DNA of 64,000 nucleotides from the NCBI RefSeq assembly GCF_020099395.1, contig NZ_CP083590.1, positions 5,394,001 to 5,458,000 on the forward strand, in the 5' to 3' direction. Every line of letters begins with the position of its first letter. Positions within the stretch are counted from its first letter, which is position 1. The notes below the pieces were generated by a model, which saw nothing but the letters and a program-made list of their open reading frames with translations, searched no databases and was not told where the DNA came from. The DNA comes from Streptomyces mobaraensis (GTDB taxonomy: Bacteria; Actinomycetota; Actinomycetes; Streptomycetales; Streptomycetaceae). The translations under genes and the position numbers were made by a program. Positions 33,997 to 42,308 of this stretch are shown piece by piece.

Positions 33997-34357
33997 CTCA
34001 CCCCGGCGAGCGACGGCGCACGGGTGCGCCACCCGGCTGGGGGAGGGGCGCTCGCGCTCTGTGGCGGGGCCGGAAGCCCAGGGCTGCGGCGTGCGCGCCC
34101 ACGTGTGGCGGCGCCCGCGTAACGGAGCGTCCGTTGGGGGAGGGGCGGCGGCGGGGGCGCCGGGCTCCCGGGGCCGGGCGTCTGGGCGTCCGTCCGCGCT
34201 CGCGTCCGTACGTCCTGGTGGCTGTACGTCGTCGCGCCCCGGTCGTGTCCTGCCGCGCGGGCGGGTGGTCGGCCTGATGAATGGGGCGCCCGAGCGGGGG
34301 CCACCAGACCCGAGGCCCGCGCGCCACCGCGTCCCGCGCCCGACGCGCCCCGCGCTC
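33997..34357. other. Intergenic region, no gene seen
   Basis: About 360 bp between two minus-strand genes. Frames here have inconsistent codon use. A 15-bp palindrome, AACGGAGCGTCCGTT, lies at 34121-34135 and could be a regulator site for the large membrane-anchored protein's promoter. Nothing else was recognised. Confidence 0.4.
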
Positions 34358-35152
34358 CTACGCCACGTACCGCGCGCGGATCCGGTTCACGGCCGCGTCC
34401 GGGACGCCCAGCCCGACCCGTACGTACCCCTCGACCGTCCCGTACAGCCGCCGTACCTCCTCCAGCGCCGCCGCCAGGTACGCCGGGCGGACGCCGAAGA
34501 CCGCGGAGGCGATCTCGGGGTCGCCGCCGGCCGCGGCGAAGCGGTCGGTGATCGGGGCGAAGGCGGCCCGCACCGCGGGCGCGACCGCCAGGTACTCCTC
34601 CTCCGCCGTCTCCCGGGAGGCGCCGAGCAGGAGCAGGAGGACCGTCGCGGCCCAGCCGGTGCGGTCCTTGCCGGCCGTGCAGTGGAACAGCAGCGGCCCG
34701 CAGTCCGGTTCGGCGAGGGTGGTGAGCAGCCGGCCGTAGGCGCGGCAGGCGGCGTCGGAGGTGACGAACGCGCGGTACGACTCGCACATCAGCTTCTCCG
34801 CCTTGCCGCCGCCGAGGCGTTCGTCCGCGGCGGCCGGGCTGCCGAGCACCGACTCGATGCGCGCCGGCATCGCGGCGCCGCCCGGGAGCGTCCCCTCGGC
34901 GAGGACGTCGGCGACGATCAGCCGGGCGCCGCGCGGCAGCCGGTCCGGGTGCTCGCGGCGCTCGTTCTCGCTGCGGAGGTCCACCACCGTGCGGATGCCG
35001 AGCGCGGCGACGGCCGGGTCCGCGACCGGGTCGTGCCGGTCGAGCTGGCCGGAACGCAGCAGCAGGCCGGGCCGGACGGCGGAGTTGCCCACGAGCGCGA
35101 TGCCGCCGAGGTCGCGGAGGTTGATGATGGTCGAGGCGTCGAACTGCGGCAT
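34358..35152 (-). CDS. Tyrosine-protein phosphatase (Y_phosphatase3 family)
   Basis: 264 residues. N-terminal NLRDLGGIALVGNSAVRPGL and the P-loop HCTAGKDRTG (Cys158, Arg164) identify the PTP/Siw14-MptpB-like family, which hydrolyses phosphotyrosine and sometimes phosphoinositides. The general-acid loop would be around 75-95. ATG 35152 has a GGGAGA SD; the longer frame upstream is promoter DNA (AT-rich TTTTATTGTGG at about 35211). No signal peptide is seen, although related enzymes are sometimes exported. It appears to be a single gene. Confidence 0.93.
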   Translation of the reverse strand: MPQFDASTIINLRDLGGIALVGNSAVRPGLLLRSGQLDRHDPVADPAVAALGIRTVVDLRSENERREHPDRLPRGARLIVADVLAEGTLPGGAAMPARIESVLGSPAAADERLGGGKAEKLMCESYRAFVTSDAACRAYGRLLTTLAEPDCGPLLFHCTAGKDRTGWAATVLLLLLGASRETAEEEYLAVAPAVRAAFAPITDRFAAAGGDPEIASAVFGVRPAYLAAALEEVRRLYGTVEGYVRVGLGVPDAAVNRIRARYVA

Positions 35153-35443
35153 GCGCGCGTCTCCCTCTTGTCGGCCTTCGGCACTGTCGCGGGCGTTTTT
35201 CCGCTTTCCACTTTTATTGTGGAGAACCGTAGCCGAGCCCGCGACGGCACCACCGTGCGAGGGTCGCTTCGCCGGGGCGGAGGAAGGCGCGGGGGCCGTG
35301 CCCGGGCGCTCGGGAAAAGTCGTACGCCCCCTCCCGGCCGGACGCGCGTACTCCATCCGGCCGTGGGAGAGGGCGGACGCGGGGTGCGGGGCCGTACGAT
35401 GCCCCGCACCCCACGCGTTCGCGGTCCAGCGGCCTGTTCGGGA

Positions 35444-35611
35444 TCAGAAGCCGAACGGGCCCGGCGTCTGCTTGGTGACCGCCTTGCAGGTGTTGTTGAC
35501 GCCCAGGATGGACTTGGCGGCGCACTCCTGCGCCGCGATGGCGGGGGCGGCCGCGCCCAGGCCGAGCAGGGTGGTGGAGGCGATGACGGCGGTCTTCATG
35601 GACAGTCGCAT
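35444..35611 (-). CDS. Small secreted peptide (55 aa precursor)
   Basis: Precursor of 55 residues: a clear Sec signal peptide (MRLSMKTAVIASTTLLGLGA, AAPAIAA, cleavage near 27) and a mature part of only about 28 residues (QECAAKSILGVNNTCKAVTK, then QTPGPFGF). Two cysteines could form a disulphide. SD AGGAGAG is 9 bases before ATG 35611. No family recognised. Candidates are a signalling or structural surface peptide. The mature sequence is too short for an enzyme. Confidence 0.7.
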   Translation of the reverse strand: MRLSMKTAVIASTTLLGLGAAAPAIAAQECAAKSILGVNNTCKAVTKQTPGPFGF

Positions 35612-35992
35612 GATGGGTGCTCTCCTGATCCGTGAACGTCTGACTCCTGCCGGTCGGGCAGGGCGAAGGGAACCGACCTGGAGCAGGCGGCTCGTCCGGT
35701 GCGTGGGTGGGGGGAGAGAAGAGGACGGACCGGTTCGAGGGGGCACCGGCCGCAGGGGCGGCGGGACCGTGCGTGCCGTGCGGGTCGGGTAACGGTCGGA
35801 AAAAGCGGAAGGCTTCCTTCTTTATGGGCGGAAGCCCCATGCTGCGCACCGCCGTTGACGATAGCACCAGGATGCACACCGGCAACAGTGAGTTTCGGAA
35901 GCCTCAGAGGGGCGCGCGGTGCGGGGTCGCGCGTGGCGTGGGGGGCACGCGCCGAGCCCGCGCGGAGTACACGCGGGGCGCGCGCCCCCGCC
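35612..35992. other. Intergenic region, no gene seen
   Basis: About 380 bp between the small secreted peptide and the response regulator gene, both minus strand. It contains an AT-richer patch at about 35790-35840 (GAAAAAGCGG, TTCTTTATGGG), which is the best place for the peptide's promoter. No RNA or ORF was recognised. Confidence 0.4.
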
Positions 35993-36640
35993 TCAGCCCC
36001 GGTCCAGGTACGCCAGCACCGCCAGCACCCGCCGGTTGTCGTCGTCGGAAGGGGAGAGCCCCAGCTTCCCGAAGATGTTGGAGGTGTGCTTGGCCACCGC
36101 CCGCTCGGTGATGACGAGCCGCTCCGCGATGGCCGTGTTCGACCGGCCCTCGGCCATCAGCTCGATCACCTCGCGCTCGCGCGGCGTCAGCCGGGCCATC
36201 GGCGCGTCCTGCGAACGCCGGGTCAGCAGCTGGGAGATGACCTGCGGATCCATCGCCGTACCGCCGCCCGCCACCCGCCGTACCGCGTCCACGAACTGCT
36301 CCGCGTCGAAGACCCGGTCCTTGAGCAGGTAGCCGATCCCGCCGGTGCCGTCGGCCAGCAGCTCCTGCGCGTACAACTGCTCCACGTGCTGCGACAGCAC
36401 CAGCACCGGCTGCCCCGGGACGGCCCTGCGCGCGGCCAGCGCGCACTGCAGGCCCTCGTCGGTGAACGACGGGGGCAGCCGGACGTCCACCACCGCCACG
36501 TCCGGCCGCAGCTCGGACAGGGCCCGGCTCAGCTCGGGGCCGCTCTCCACCGCGGCGACGACCTCGAAGTCGTATGCCTCCAGCAACCTCACCAGCCCGT
36601 CACGCAGCAGGAAGAGGTCTTCGGCGATGACGACGCGCAC
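35993..36640 (-). CDS. NarL/LuxR-type response regulator
   Basis: 215 residues. The receiver domain has acidic Asp8/Glu7, phospho-acceptor Asp52 (AVVDVRLPP) and Lys near 107 (YLLKDRV). The LuxR helix-turn-helix is at about 148-205 (LTPREREVIELMAEGRSNTA, IAERLVITERAVAKHTSNIF). GTG 36640 has GGAG upstream. Its partner is the histidine kinase at 37306-38571, separated from it by a small cupin gene. The likely original target is the MMPL transporter divergent from the kinase, which is now truncated. Confidence 0.94.
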   Translation of the reverse strand: MRVVIAEDLFLLRDGLVRLLEAYDFEVVAAVESGPELSRALSELRPDVAVVDVRLPPSFTDEGLQCALAARRAVPGQPVLVLSQHVEQLYAQELLADGTGGIGYLLKDRVFDAEQFVDAVRRVAGGGTAMDPQVISQLLTRRSQDAPMARLTPREREVIELMAEGRSNTAIAERLVITERAVAKHTSNIFGKLGLSPSDDDNRRVLAVLAYLDRG

Positions 36641-36736
36641 AACGGCTCCACGGTGGTGATCAGGCCCGTGCCCCCCGTGGGCCCGGTGTCACCATGGTCT
36701 CCCATGCTCTCCCGTGGGCCGCCCCCGCCGCCCGGG

Positions 36737-37165
36737 TCACCGCTCCAGGGTGAAGTCCGCGTAGTCGAAGCCGGGGGCCACCACGCAGGACACCAGCACC
36801 GGTTCGTCGCCGGCGGGCTCGGCGGACTGCCACGCCCCGCCCGGGACCAGCACCTGCGGCCACTGCCCGGTCTCGGCCACCGGCCCGAGGAGCCGTTCGG
36901 CGTCCCCGTCGCCGCCGATGCCCTCCAGGCGCATCCGCAGCGGGCCGCCGCGGTGCCACAGCCACAGCTCGTCGGAGCGCACCCGGTGCCGGCGGGAGCG
37001 CTCGCCCGGGTGCAGGAGGTAGAGGATCGCCGTCGCGAACGGCCGTGGGCCCGGGTAGCCGTCGGGCACAGCGGTTCGGGAGGTGCGCCAGGTCTCGCGG
37101 AACCAGCCGCCTTCCTCGTGCGGGCGCAGTCCGTAGAGGGCCACCAGGGGCGAGGTCTCCGGCAT
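36737..37165 (-). CDS. Cupin_5 (DUF985) protein
   Basis: 142 residues. DUF985/cupin_5 signature: LRPHEEGGWFRETWRTS, then ILYLLHPGERSRRHRVRSDE, LWLWHRGGPLRM and GFDYADFTLER at the C-terminus. Beta-barrel proteins of this family are of uncertain function; some bind sugars or act as isomerases. It lies within the response regulator/kinase cluster on the same strand but has its own gap on either side (96 and 140 bp). Confidence 0.9.
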   Translation of the reverse strand: MPETSPLVALYGLRPHEEGGWFRETWRTSRTAVPDGYPGPRPFATAILYLLHPGERSRRHRVRSDELWLWHRGGPLRMRLEGIGGDGDAERLLGPVAETGQWPQVLVPGGAWQSAEPAGDEPVLVSCVVAPGFDYADFTLER

Positions 37166-37305
37166 GCGTCCACTGTGCCACCGCGCCGGCCCCGCCGCCG
37201 CCCGGCGGTGAGGCGGGCGGTACGGGCGGGGCCGGCGTTTCCGGAGGGGTGAATGAGGTCAGCCGGCCGCGGAGCCGGCTTTCAGGTGAGCCGCTTGGCC
37301 GACCC

Positions 37306-38571
37306 TCATCCGGCCACCGCCGTCAAAGCGCACGGGATCTCGATCGTGACCATCGTCGGCCCGCCCGGCGGGCTGCTGACCGCCAGGACCCCGTCGAACG
37401 CCCCGAGCCGCCGCTCGACCCCCAGCAGCCCGGTGCCGCCGCCGATGTCGGCGCCTCCCCGGCCGTCGTCGGTGACGGCGGCCCGCAGCATCCCGCCGGC
37501 GTGGTACAGGTCGATCCGGATCAGGCGGGCGCCGGAGTGCTTGACGGCGTTGGTGAGCAGCTCGCTCACGGCGAAGTACGCGGCGGACTCGATCGGTTCG
37601 GGCGCCCGGCCCGGCAGGTCCACCGCCGTCTCGACGGGCAGCGGCAGCCGCAGCGCCAGTGCCCGGACGGCGTCCCCGAGGCCGCGTTCGGCCAGCACCG
37701 GCGGGTGGATGCCGCGTACCAGGTCGCGCAGTTCGGTCAGGGCCTCGGCGGAGTCCGCGCGGGCGGCGGCGAGCAGCCGCTTGGCCTGCGCCGGGTCCTT
37801 CTCGATCAGCGCCTCGACGGTGCCCAGGCTCATGCCCATGGCGACCAGCCGCGCCTGCGCGCCGTCGTGCAGGTCCCGTTCGATGCGCCGGAGTTCGGCG
37901 GCGGAGCTGTCCACGGCGTCGTGCCGGGTCTCCGTCAGGTGCTCGATGCGCAGCGCCATCTCCCGCTGCGCCGTGGGCCGCAGGAGCGTACGGGCCAGCC
38001 GGAAGTCGGCGCGCAGCAGGAACGGGGCGAAGGCGACGCCGAGGACCGCGTAGACCGCGCCCAGGGCGGCGGCCATGTTGGCGGTGTTCTGGTCGCTGAT
38101 GGGCAGGAAGGTGAACCACACGTTGCCGCCGGCCTCGACGATCGGCTTCCACACGCCGGCGGCCAGGACGACGCCCCACGGCAGGTAGAGGACGAGCGCG
38201 GACGGCAGCACGGCGAGGAAGAAGCCGGCGGTCATGTCGACCAGCAGCCATTGGAGGTCGCGCCAGGTGGCCGGGTCGCGCAGCAGCGCCTGGGTGCGTT
38301 CGGCCTGCCCCAGGAAGCCACGGCGGGTGGGGAGCGGCTGGTACGGGCTGGGGATGTGGACGTCCGACCACTCCTGGGCCCGCGCCCTGCGCCGGTCGGC
38401 GTACGCCCGCAGGACCCGCAGAGCGTGCGGGGTGGTGAGGACGCCGATCCCGACGGGGACCAGGCAGAGCGACACCACCGCGTAGGTGTAGACGAGGGTC
38501 GACGCCAGCACCCCCGACCACGCGAGTCCCGTGGACCTCGCGAGGGCGCCGAAAGCTCTGCTGATCCTCAT
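37306..38571 (-). CDS. Sensor histidine kinase (NarL-type partner)
   Basis: 421 residues. The N-terminal sensor region contains four membrane helices (about 15-45, 107-145, 165-185). HisKA_3 box RRIERDLHDGAQARLVAMGM carries phospho-acceptor His235. The HATPase_c domain lies at about 325-415 (SELLTNAVKHSGARLI with the N box, DDGRGGADIGGGTGLLGVE with the G box). ATG 38571 follows GGGGGAACGAC. It pairs with the response regulator at 35993-36640. It is divergent from the MMPL remnant across 213 bp; the kinase may have sensed substrates of that transporter (inference). Confidence 0.93.
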   Translation of the reverse strand: MRISRAFGALARSTGLAWSGVLASTLVYTYAVVSLCLVPVGIGVLTTPHALRVLRAYADRRRARAQEWSDVHIPSPYQPLPTRRGFLGQAERTQALLRDPATWRDLQWLLVDMTAGFFLAVLPSALVLYLPWGVVLAAGVWKPIVEAGGNVWFTFLPISDQNTANMAAALGAVYAVLGVAFAPFLLRADFRLARTLLRPTAQREMALRIEHLTETRHDAVDSSAAELRRIERDLHDGAQARLVAMGMSLGTVEALIEKDPAQAKRLLAAARADSAEALTELRDLVRGIHPPVLAERGLGDAVRALALRLPLPVETAVDLPGRAPEPIESAAYFAVSELLTNAVKHSGARLIRIDLYHAGGMLRAAVTDDGRGGADIGGGTGLLGVERRLGAFDGVLAVSSPPGGPTMVTIEIPCALTAVAG

Positions 38572-38784
38572 GGGTTTGTCGTTCCCCCGTCGTTCCGTGG
38601 CCCGTCCGGGGCGGTCGCCCCCGGATCCGGTCCCAGTCTGCCGTCCCGCCGGCCGCCCGGTCACGGGGTGTGGGCGGCGGACCGGGGGTGTACCTGGCAA
38701 CACCCTCTCACCTGGCCTTCCGTCCCGGCGACAGGGGTGCGGGACGGCTGGGGAGGCGCGGCTTCCGTTCCTAGCGTGAGGGGC

Positions 38785-39286
38785 ATGACGATCCCCACGA
38801 ACCCGGGGCCGGCGCCCCGGGCCGTACCCGCCTCCCCGCCGGCGTCTGCTGTCCGTGGCCGCCGCGTACGGGGTGCTCACCGCCGTCTTCCAGCACGGCT
38901 GGGGCGCGTCGTGGCTGGGCGTGGAGAGCGCCGGGGCGGTCGAGGCGTGGCTGCCGCTGTTCGTGCTCGTCGTCCTTTTCGGGCTGTCGATGGACTACCA
39001 CGTGTTCGTCGTCTCGCGGATCCGCGAGGCCCGGCTGTCCGGGCTCACCGCACCGGACGCCATCCGGGACGGCGTCCGCGCGACGGCCGGCGCCGTCACC
39101 GGCGCCGCCGCCATCATGGTCGCGGTCTTCGCGGTCTTCGCCACCCTGTCGATGCAGGACATGCGGCAGATGGGCGTGGGCCTGGCGGTCGCGGTCCTGC
39201 TGGACGCCACGGTGGTGCGGATGGTGCTGCTGCCGGCGGTGCTGGCCCTCCTCGGCGAACGCGGCTGGCGGACGCCGAGGATCTGA
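38785..39286 (+). pseudogene. MMPL/RND transporter, internally deleted remnant
   Basis: ATG 38785 opens a normal-looking N-terminus (MTIPTNPGPAPRAVPASPP). About 60 bp later the reading frame must change to continue as LLSVAAAYGVLTAVFQHGW and the classic MMPL C-terminal segment LFVLVVLFGLSMDYHVFVVS, followed by further membrane helices and DATVVRMVLLPAVLALLGER, ending at 39286. MMPL lipid/drug exporters are usually 700 residues or more; here roughly 550 are missing. A deletion between about 38840 and 38850 fused the two ends out of frame. The downstream piece alone (GTG 38855) could encode five helices but is unlikely to function. Confidence 0.85.
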
Positions 39287-39293
39287 TGGAACG

Positions 39294-39920
39294 TCACATA
39301 GCGGCCGGGGGCGCGTACTTGTAGCCGACGCGGCGCACGGTGACGATCGACGACCGGTGCTCCACCCCCATCTTGCGGCGGAGTCTGGCCACGTGGACGT
39401 CGACCGTACGGCCGTCGCCCACGTGCCCGTAGCCCCACACGGTGGTCACCAACTGGTCGCGGGTGTGCACCCGGTGAGGGTGGGCGACCAGGTGGGCCAG
39501 CAGCTCGAACTCCAGGTAGGTGAGGTCCAGCGGCCGGCCCGCGACGCGGGCGATGCGCTGGTCGGGATCGATGCTCACCAGGCTGTCGCCCCGGCCGGTG
39601 GCGGGCAGGCCGTCACCCCGCTCGCCGGCGGTCACCTGGCCGGCGCCGACACCGCCGGCGGGCTGCCGGTCGGCCGGTACGAGCACCAGGTAGCCGACCA
39701 TCGGCGGCCGGCCCGGCAGCACCGGCAGCGCCTCCTGCGGCGCCGGCAGCCAGGTCGCCCCCGGATGCAGCAGGTCGGCGACGGGCGGTGCCTCGTCGGG
39801 AGCGACGGCGCGGAGACGGTGGCGCTGGGCGGGGAGGGAGGAGGCAGTGGGGTGGGTGGTGGGACGGAGGGGGGAGGGGGTCGGGGTCGCAGCGGCGGTC
39901 AGCGTACGGAGGTTCGACAT
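39294..39920 (-). CDS. Winged-helix (OmpR-type) regulator without receiver domain
   Basis: 208 residues. The C-terminal domain (about 110-205) is a full OmpR/PhoB winged helix: LDLTYLEFELLAHLVAHPHR, VHTRDQLVTTVWGYGHVGDG, RTVDVHVARLRRKMG and VRRVGYKYAPP. The N-terminal 105 residues lack a receiver domain, with no phosphorylatable aspartate pocket, and are Pro/Ala-rich. It therefore probably responds to something other than phosphorylation. ATG 39920 is preceded by AAGAGCTGAGC. A 43-residue ORF with a cysteine-leader motif lies 94 bp upstream on the same strand, suggesting translational attenuation. Targets unknown. Confidence 0.88.
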   Translation of the reverse strand: MSNLRTLTAAATPTPSPLRPTTHPTASSLPAQRHRLRAVAPDEAPPVADLLHPGATWLPAPQEALPVLPGRPPMVGYLVLVPADRQPAGGVGAGQVTAGERGDGLPATGRGDSLVSIDPDQRIARVAGRPLDLTYLEFELLAHLVAHPHRVHTRDQLVTTVWGYGHVGDGRTVDVHVARLRRKMGVEHRSSIVTVRRVGYKYAPPAAM

Positions 39921-40013
39921 GAGCTCAGCTCTTTCGCGCGGTGGACGTCGAAAAGACGTGCTGGGCGCGGGCCGTTGGCCGGCAGCGGTGCCGGCGGCTG
40001 ACTTCGACGGGGG

Positions 40014-40145
40014 TCAGCGAGGGGAGTGGGCCTGCGCGGAAGGACACGCGCGACAACACACTCGGTCGAAGTCGTGGTGCTGACGGGACGGCCAGAAGGG
40101 CTCGAGGTCGCTGCGACCCTTCGCGATGTTCCGGTGGCTGGCCAT
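40014..40145 (-). CDS. Probable cysteine-responsive leader peptide (43 aa)
   Basis: Small ORF beginning MASHRNIAKGRSDLEPFWPS. Its central part, SRQHHDFDRVCCRAC, matches the actinobacterial leader-peptide pattern SRxHxDFxRVxxxxC known from upstream of sulfur/cysteine genes. All three Cys codons are the rare TGT in a genome where TGC dominates, so translation should be sensitive to Cys-tRNA supply. No usable SD precedes ATG 40145 (AGGGGC abuts it), which fits a leaderless message. The gap to the downstream winged-helix gene contains ACGTC-TTTTC-GACGT and other short inverted repeats near its start. The start codon choice is tentative. Confidence 0.55.
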   Translation of the reverse strand: MASHRNIAKGRSDLEPFWPSRQHHDFDRVCCRACPSAQAHSPR

Positions 40146-40260
40146 GCCCCTATTGAAGCACGGCCGCGGGCGGGGCAGCAGGCCCGTTCCGGGCATGTGA
40201 CCAGGAACGCGGGGGAGGGGGTGGGAGGGAAGGCCGCCCCCTTTCTCTCCCCCCGCCGCG

Positions 40261-41301
40261 TCAGTAGGTCACCGTGATCCGCCGCGCCGGCCCGTCCACC
40301 CGGACCGTGCCCCCGTACGGGATCACCTGCTGCGGGTCGGTGTGCCCGAGGTCGACGTCGAAGACGGCCGGCACGTCGGGGGCGTACGCGTCGAGCGCGC
40401 GCTCCACCGCCGCCCGGAGCGCCCGCCGGTAGCCGTCCGCCTCCTCGGGGCCGCGCCGCCGGTCCAGCGACCAGCCCTTCGCCCGGCCCACCAGGATGGC
40501 GGGGAAGCGGCGCAGCACCCCGCGCTCGCCCAGGGAGCGCAGGATCCCGTACACGTCGGCGGGGCGCGGCTGGTCCTCCGAGGTCTCGAAGAAGAACACG
40601 CACCCCTCGTACGCCGCCGGCTCGCGGATCTCCCGGTCGGCCATGAGCAGCCAGGACAGGATCTCGATGTTGCCGCCCCAGGAGACGCCCTCCACCACCC
40701 GGTCGGGGTTCCGCCAGGCCCACCCCTGACAGGGGCGCATCATGGGCGCGCTCCGGAACGTCTCGGGGTCGTCCCAGGGCCGGTCGATCTCGTTGAACTC
40801 CCGCGCCTCGACCAGTTCGTACGGCCCGGAGCCGAACAGCGCGGCCCGCAGCGAGGCCGCGGTCACGGGGTGCAGGGCCCCGGGCCGGCCCAGCTCCACC
40901 ATGACGCTCGCGCCGTGGTAGCTCACGACGCCCGCATTCCAGAGCCAGGCATGGAGGTTGGTGTTGTCGCTGTAGCCGAAGAAGGGCTTGGGGTGCGCCC
41001 GGACGAGGTCCCGGTCCAGGTGGGGGAGGACGGTGAGCTGGTCGTCGCCGCCGATGCTGCTGAACACCGCGGTGATGTCCGGATCCGCGAAGGCGGCGTG
41101 CAGGTCGTCCGCCCGTTCGCGCGGCGACGCCCCCAGCTTCCTGGTCGCCGGATACTCCACCGGCACCAGCCCGAACTCCTCCCGCAACCGCCGCAGTCCG
41201 AGCTCGAAGGGGAGGGGGAGGAGACCGGGCAGCCCGGACGAGGGGGACACGACGGCGACACGGTCACCGGGGCGGGGTTTCGACGGGTACTGGGGGCGCA
41301 T
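40261..41301 (-). CDS. LD-carboxypeptidase (peptidase S66, MccF-like)
   Basis: 346 residues. S66 family signatures: N-terminal PGDRVAVVSPSSGLPG, nucleophile Ser111 in PFFGYSDNTNLH, Glu in FFFETSEDQP, and the catalytic His in VFDVDLGHTDPQ. Members either trim the terminal D-Ala from murein tetrapeptides during recycling or, like MccF, cleave microcin C-type acyl-adenylates to give immunity. The insert WAWRNPDRVVEGVSWGGNIE is typical of the family. ATG 41301 has GGGTGAC upstream. No signal peptide is seen, so it is cytoplasmic. Confidence 0.9.
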   Translation of the reverse strand: MRPQYPSKPRPGDRVAVVSPSSGLPGLLPLPFELGLRRLREEFGLVPVEYPATRKLGASPRERADDLHAAFADPDITAVFSSIGGDDQLTVLPHLDRDLVRAHPKPFFGYSDNTNLHAWLWNAGVVSYHGASVMVELGRPGALHPVTAASLRAALFGSGPYELVEAREFNEIDRPWDDPETFRSAPMMRPCQGWAWRNPDRVVEGVSWGGNIEILSWLLMADREIREPAAYEGCVFFFETSEDQPRPADVYGILRSLGERGVLRRFPAILVGRAKGWSLDRRRGPEEADGYRRALRAAVERALDAYAPDVPAVFDVDLGHTDPQQVIPYGGTVRVDGPARRITVTY

Positions 41302-41306
41302 GCGGG

Positions 41307-42095
41307 TCACCCTAGGGGCGGGTGGGGGCGGTGCGCTTCCGAGTTCCCCCGCCTCCGTCCCCCGTCCTCGTCCCCGCCTTCGTCCCCGCTCCCGTCCCCG
41401 TCCCTCCGGCCGTCCAGCAGCACGGACCCGTACCGTGTGCCGGGCAGGAGGCGGAGGGCGGCGCACGCGCAGGCGCCCAGCCAGACCGTCGCGAACAGCC
41501 AGCCGCCGACGACGTCGGTGAACCAGTGCACGCCGAGGTACGCGCGGCTCAGCCCCACCGCCACCGCCCAGCACCCGGCCACCGCGACCACGGGCCCGGC
41601 GGCCCGGCGGGAGCGGAGCAGGACGGCGGCGGCGACCAGGCCGGCGGCGATGGCCGAGGTGGAGGTGTGCCCGGACGGGAACGACCAGCCGTCGGCGTGC
41701 GTCGCCCAGCCGTCGACGGGCGGCCGCGGCCGGGCGACCGACTCCAGCACCGCGTACCGGACGGCCTGCCCGCAGGCCAGGACGGTCACCGCCGCGCCCG
41801 CCGCCCACAGCTTCCGCCGCCGCCCGCCGCGCACGGCGAGCCACCCGGCGAGGAGGGCCAGGAGATAGGGGAACGGGCCGGTGCCGGTGGCGGTGACCGC
41901 CCGGGCGGCGGCGACTCCGACGGCCGGCCGGTGGGCGAGCGCCCAGGCACGGACGTCCACGTCGACCGGGAAGCCGCCCCTGCCGTGCCGGAGCACCAGC
42001 ACCGCCAGCACGAGGAGCCCGAGCAGGGCGGCCGCGGCCGGGATCCCGGCGCGGACGGGGGAGACCCCGGCACGGACGCCGCGCCCGCGGCTCAC
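41307..42095 (-). CDS. PAP2-family phosphatase
   Basis: 262 residues with about six helices. Classical PAP2 motifs: VARPRPP (C1), FPSGHTS (C2) and SRAYLGVHWFTDVVGGW (C3). Likely a lipid (undecaprenyl or phosphatidate) phosphatase with its active site outside the membrane. GTG 42095 is chosen because GAGGA lies 6 bases upstream; ATG 42146 has no SD. The C-terminal tail (GDGSGDEGGDEDGG) comes from a GTCCCC-type hexanucleotide repeat at about 41355-41403. It lies 5 bp upstream of the LD-carboxypeptidase start on the same strand, so both could serve cell-wall recycling. Confidence 0.88.
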   Translation of the reverse strand: MSRGRGVRAGVSPVRAGIPAAAALLGLLVLAVLVLRHGRGGFPVDVDVRAWALAHRPAVGVAAARAVTATGTGPFPYLLALLAGWLAVRGGRRRKLWAAGAAVTVLACGQAVRYAVLESVARPRPPVDGWATHADGWSFPSGHTSTSAIAAGLVAAAVLLRSRRAAGPVVAVAGCWAVAVGLSRAYLGVHWFTDVVGGWLFATVWLGACACAALRLLPGTRYGSVLLDGRRDGDGSGDEGGDEDGGRRRGNSEAHRPHPPLG

Positions 42096-42308
42096 GCCGG
42101 TCCTCGAAGAACGTGCGGTCACCGCTGGGATCCCTTCATCCTGCATCGTGGGCGAGCGCCTCGGGGACTGGAGACGACCCCGGGAAGGGGGAAGGTTCCA
42201 GCCCGGCGAGCCGGCCGGGTGGCGGCGGACGGCGCGAGCGTGGTGGTGCCGACAACAGGTTCGGCACACGCTCCCCAGACCCTTGCCCGCGATCCGACGA
42301 TCTGAGGC

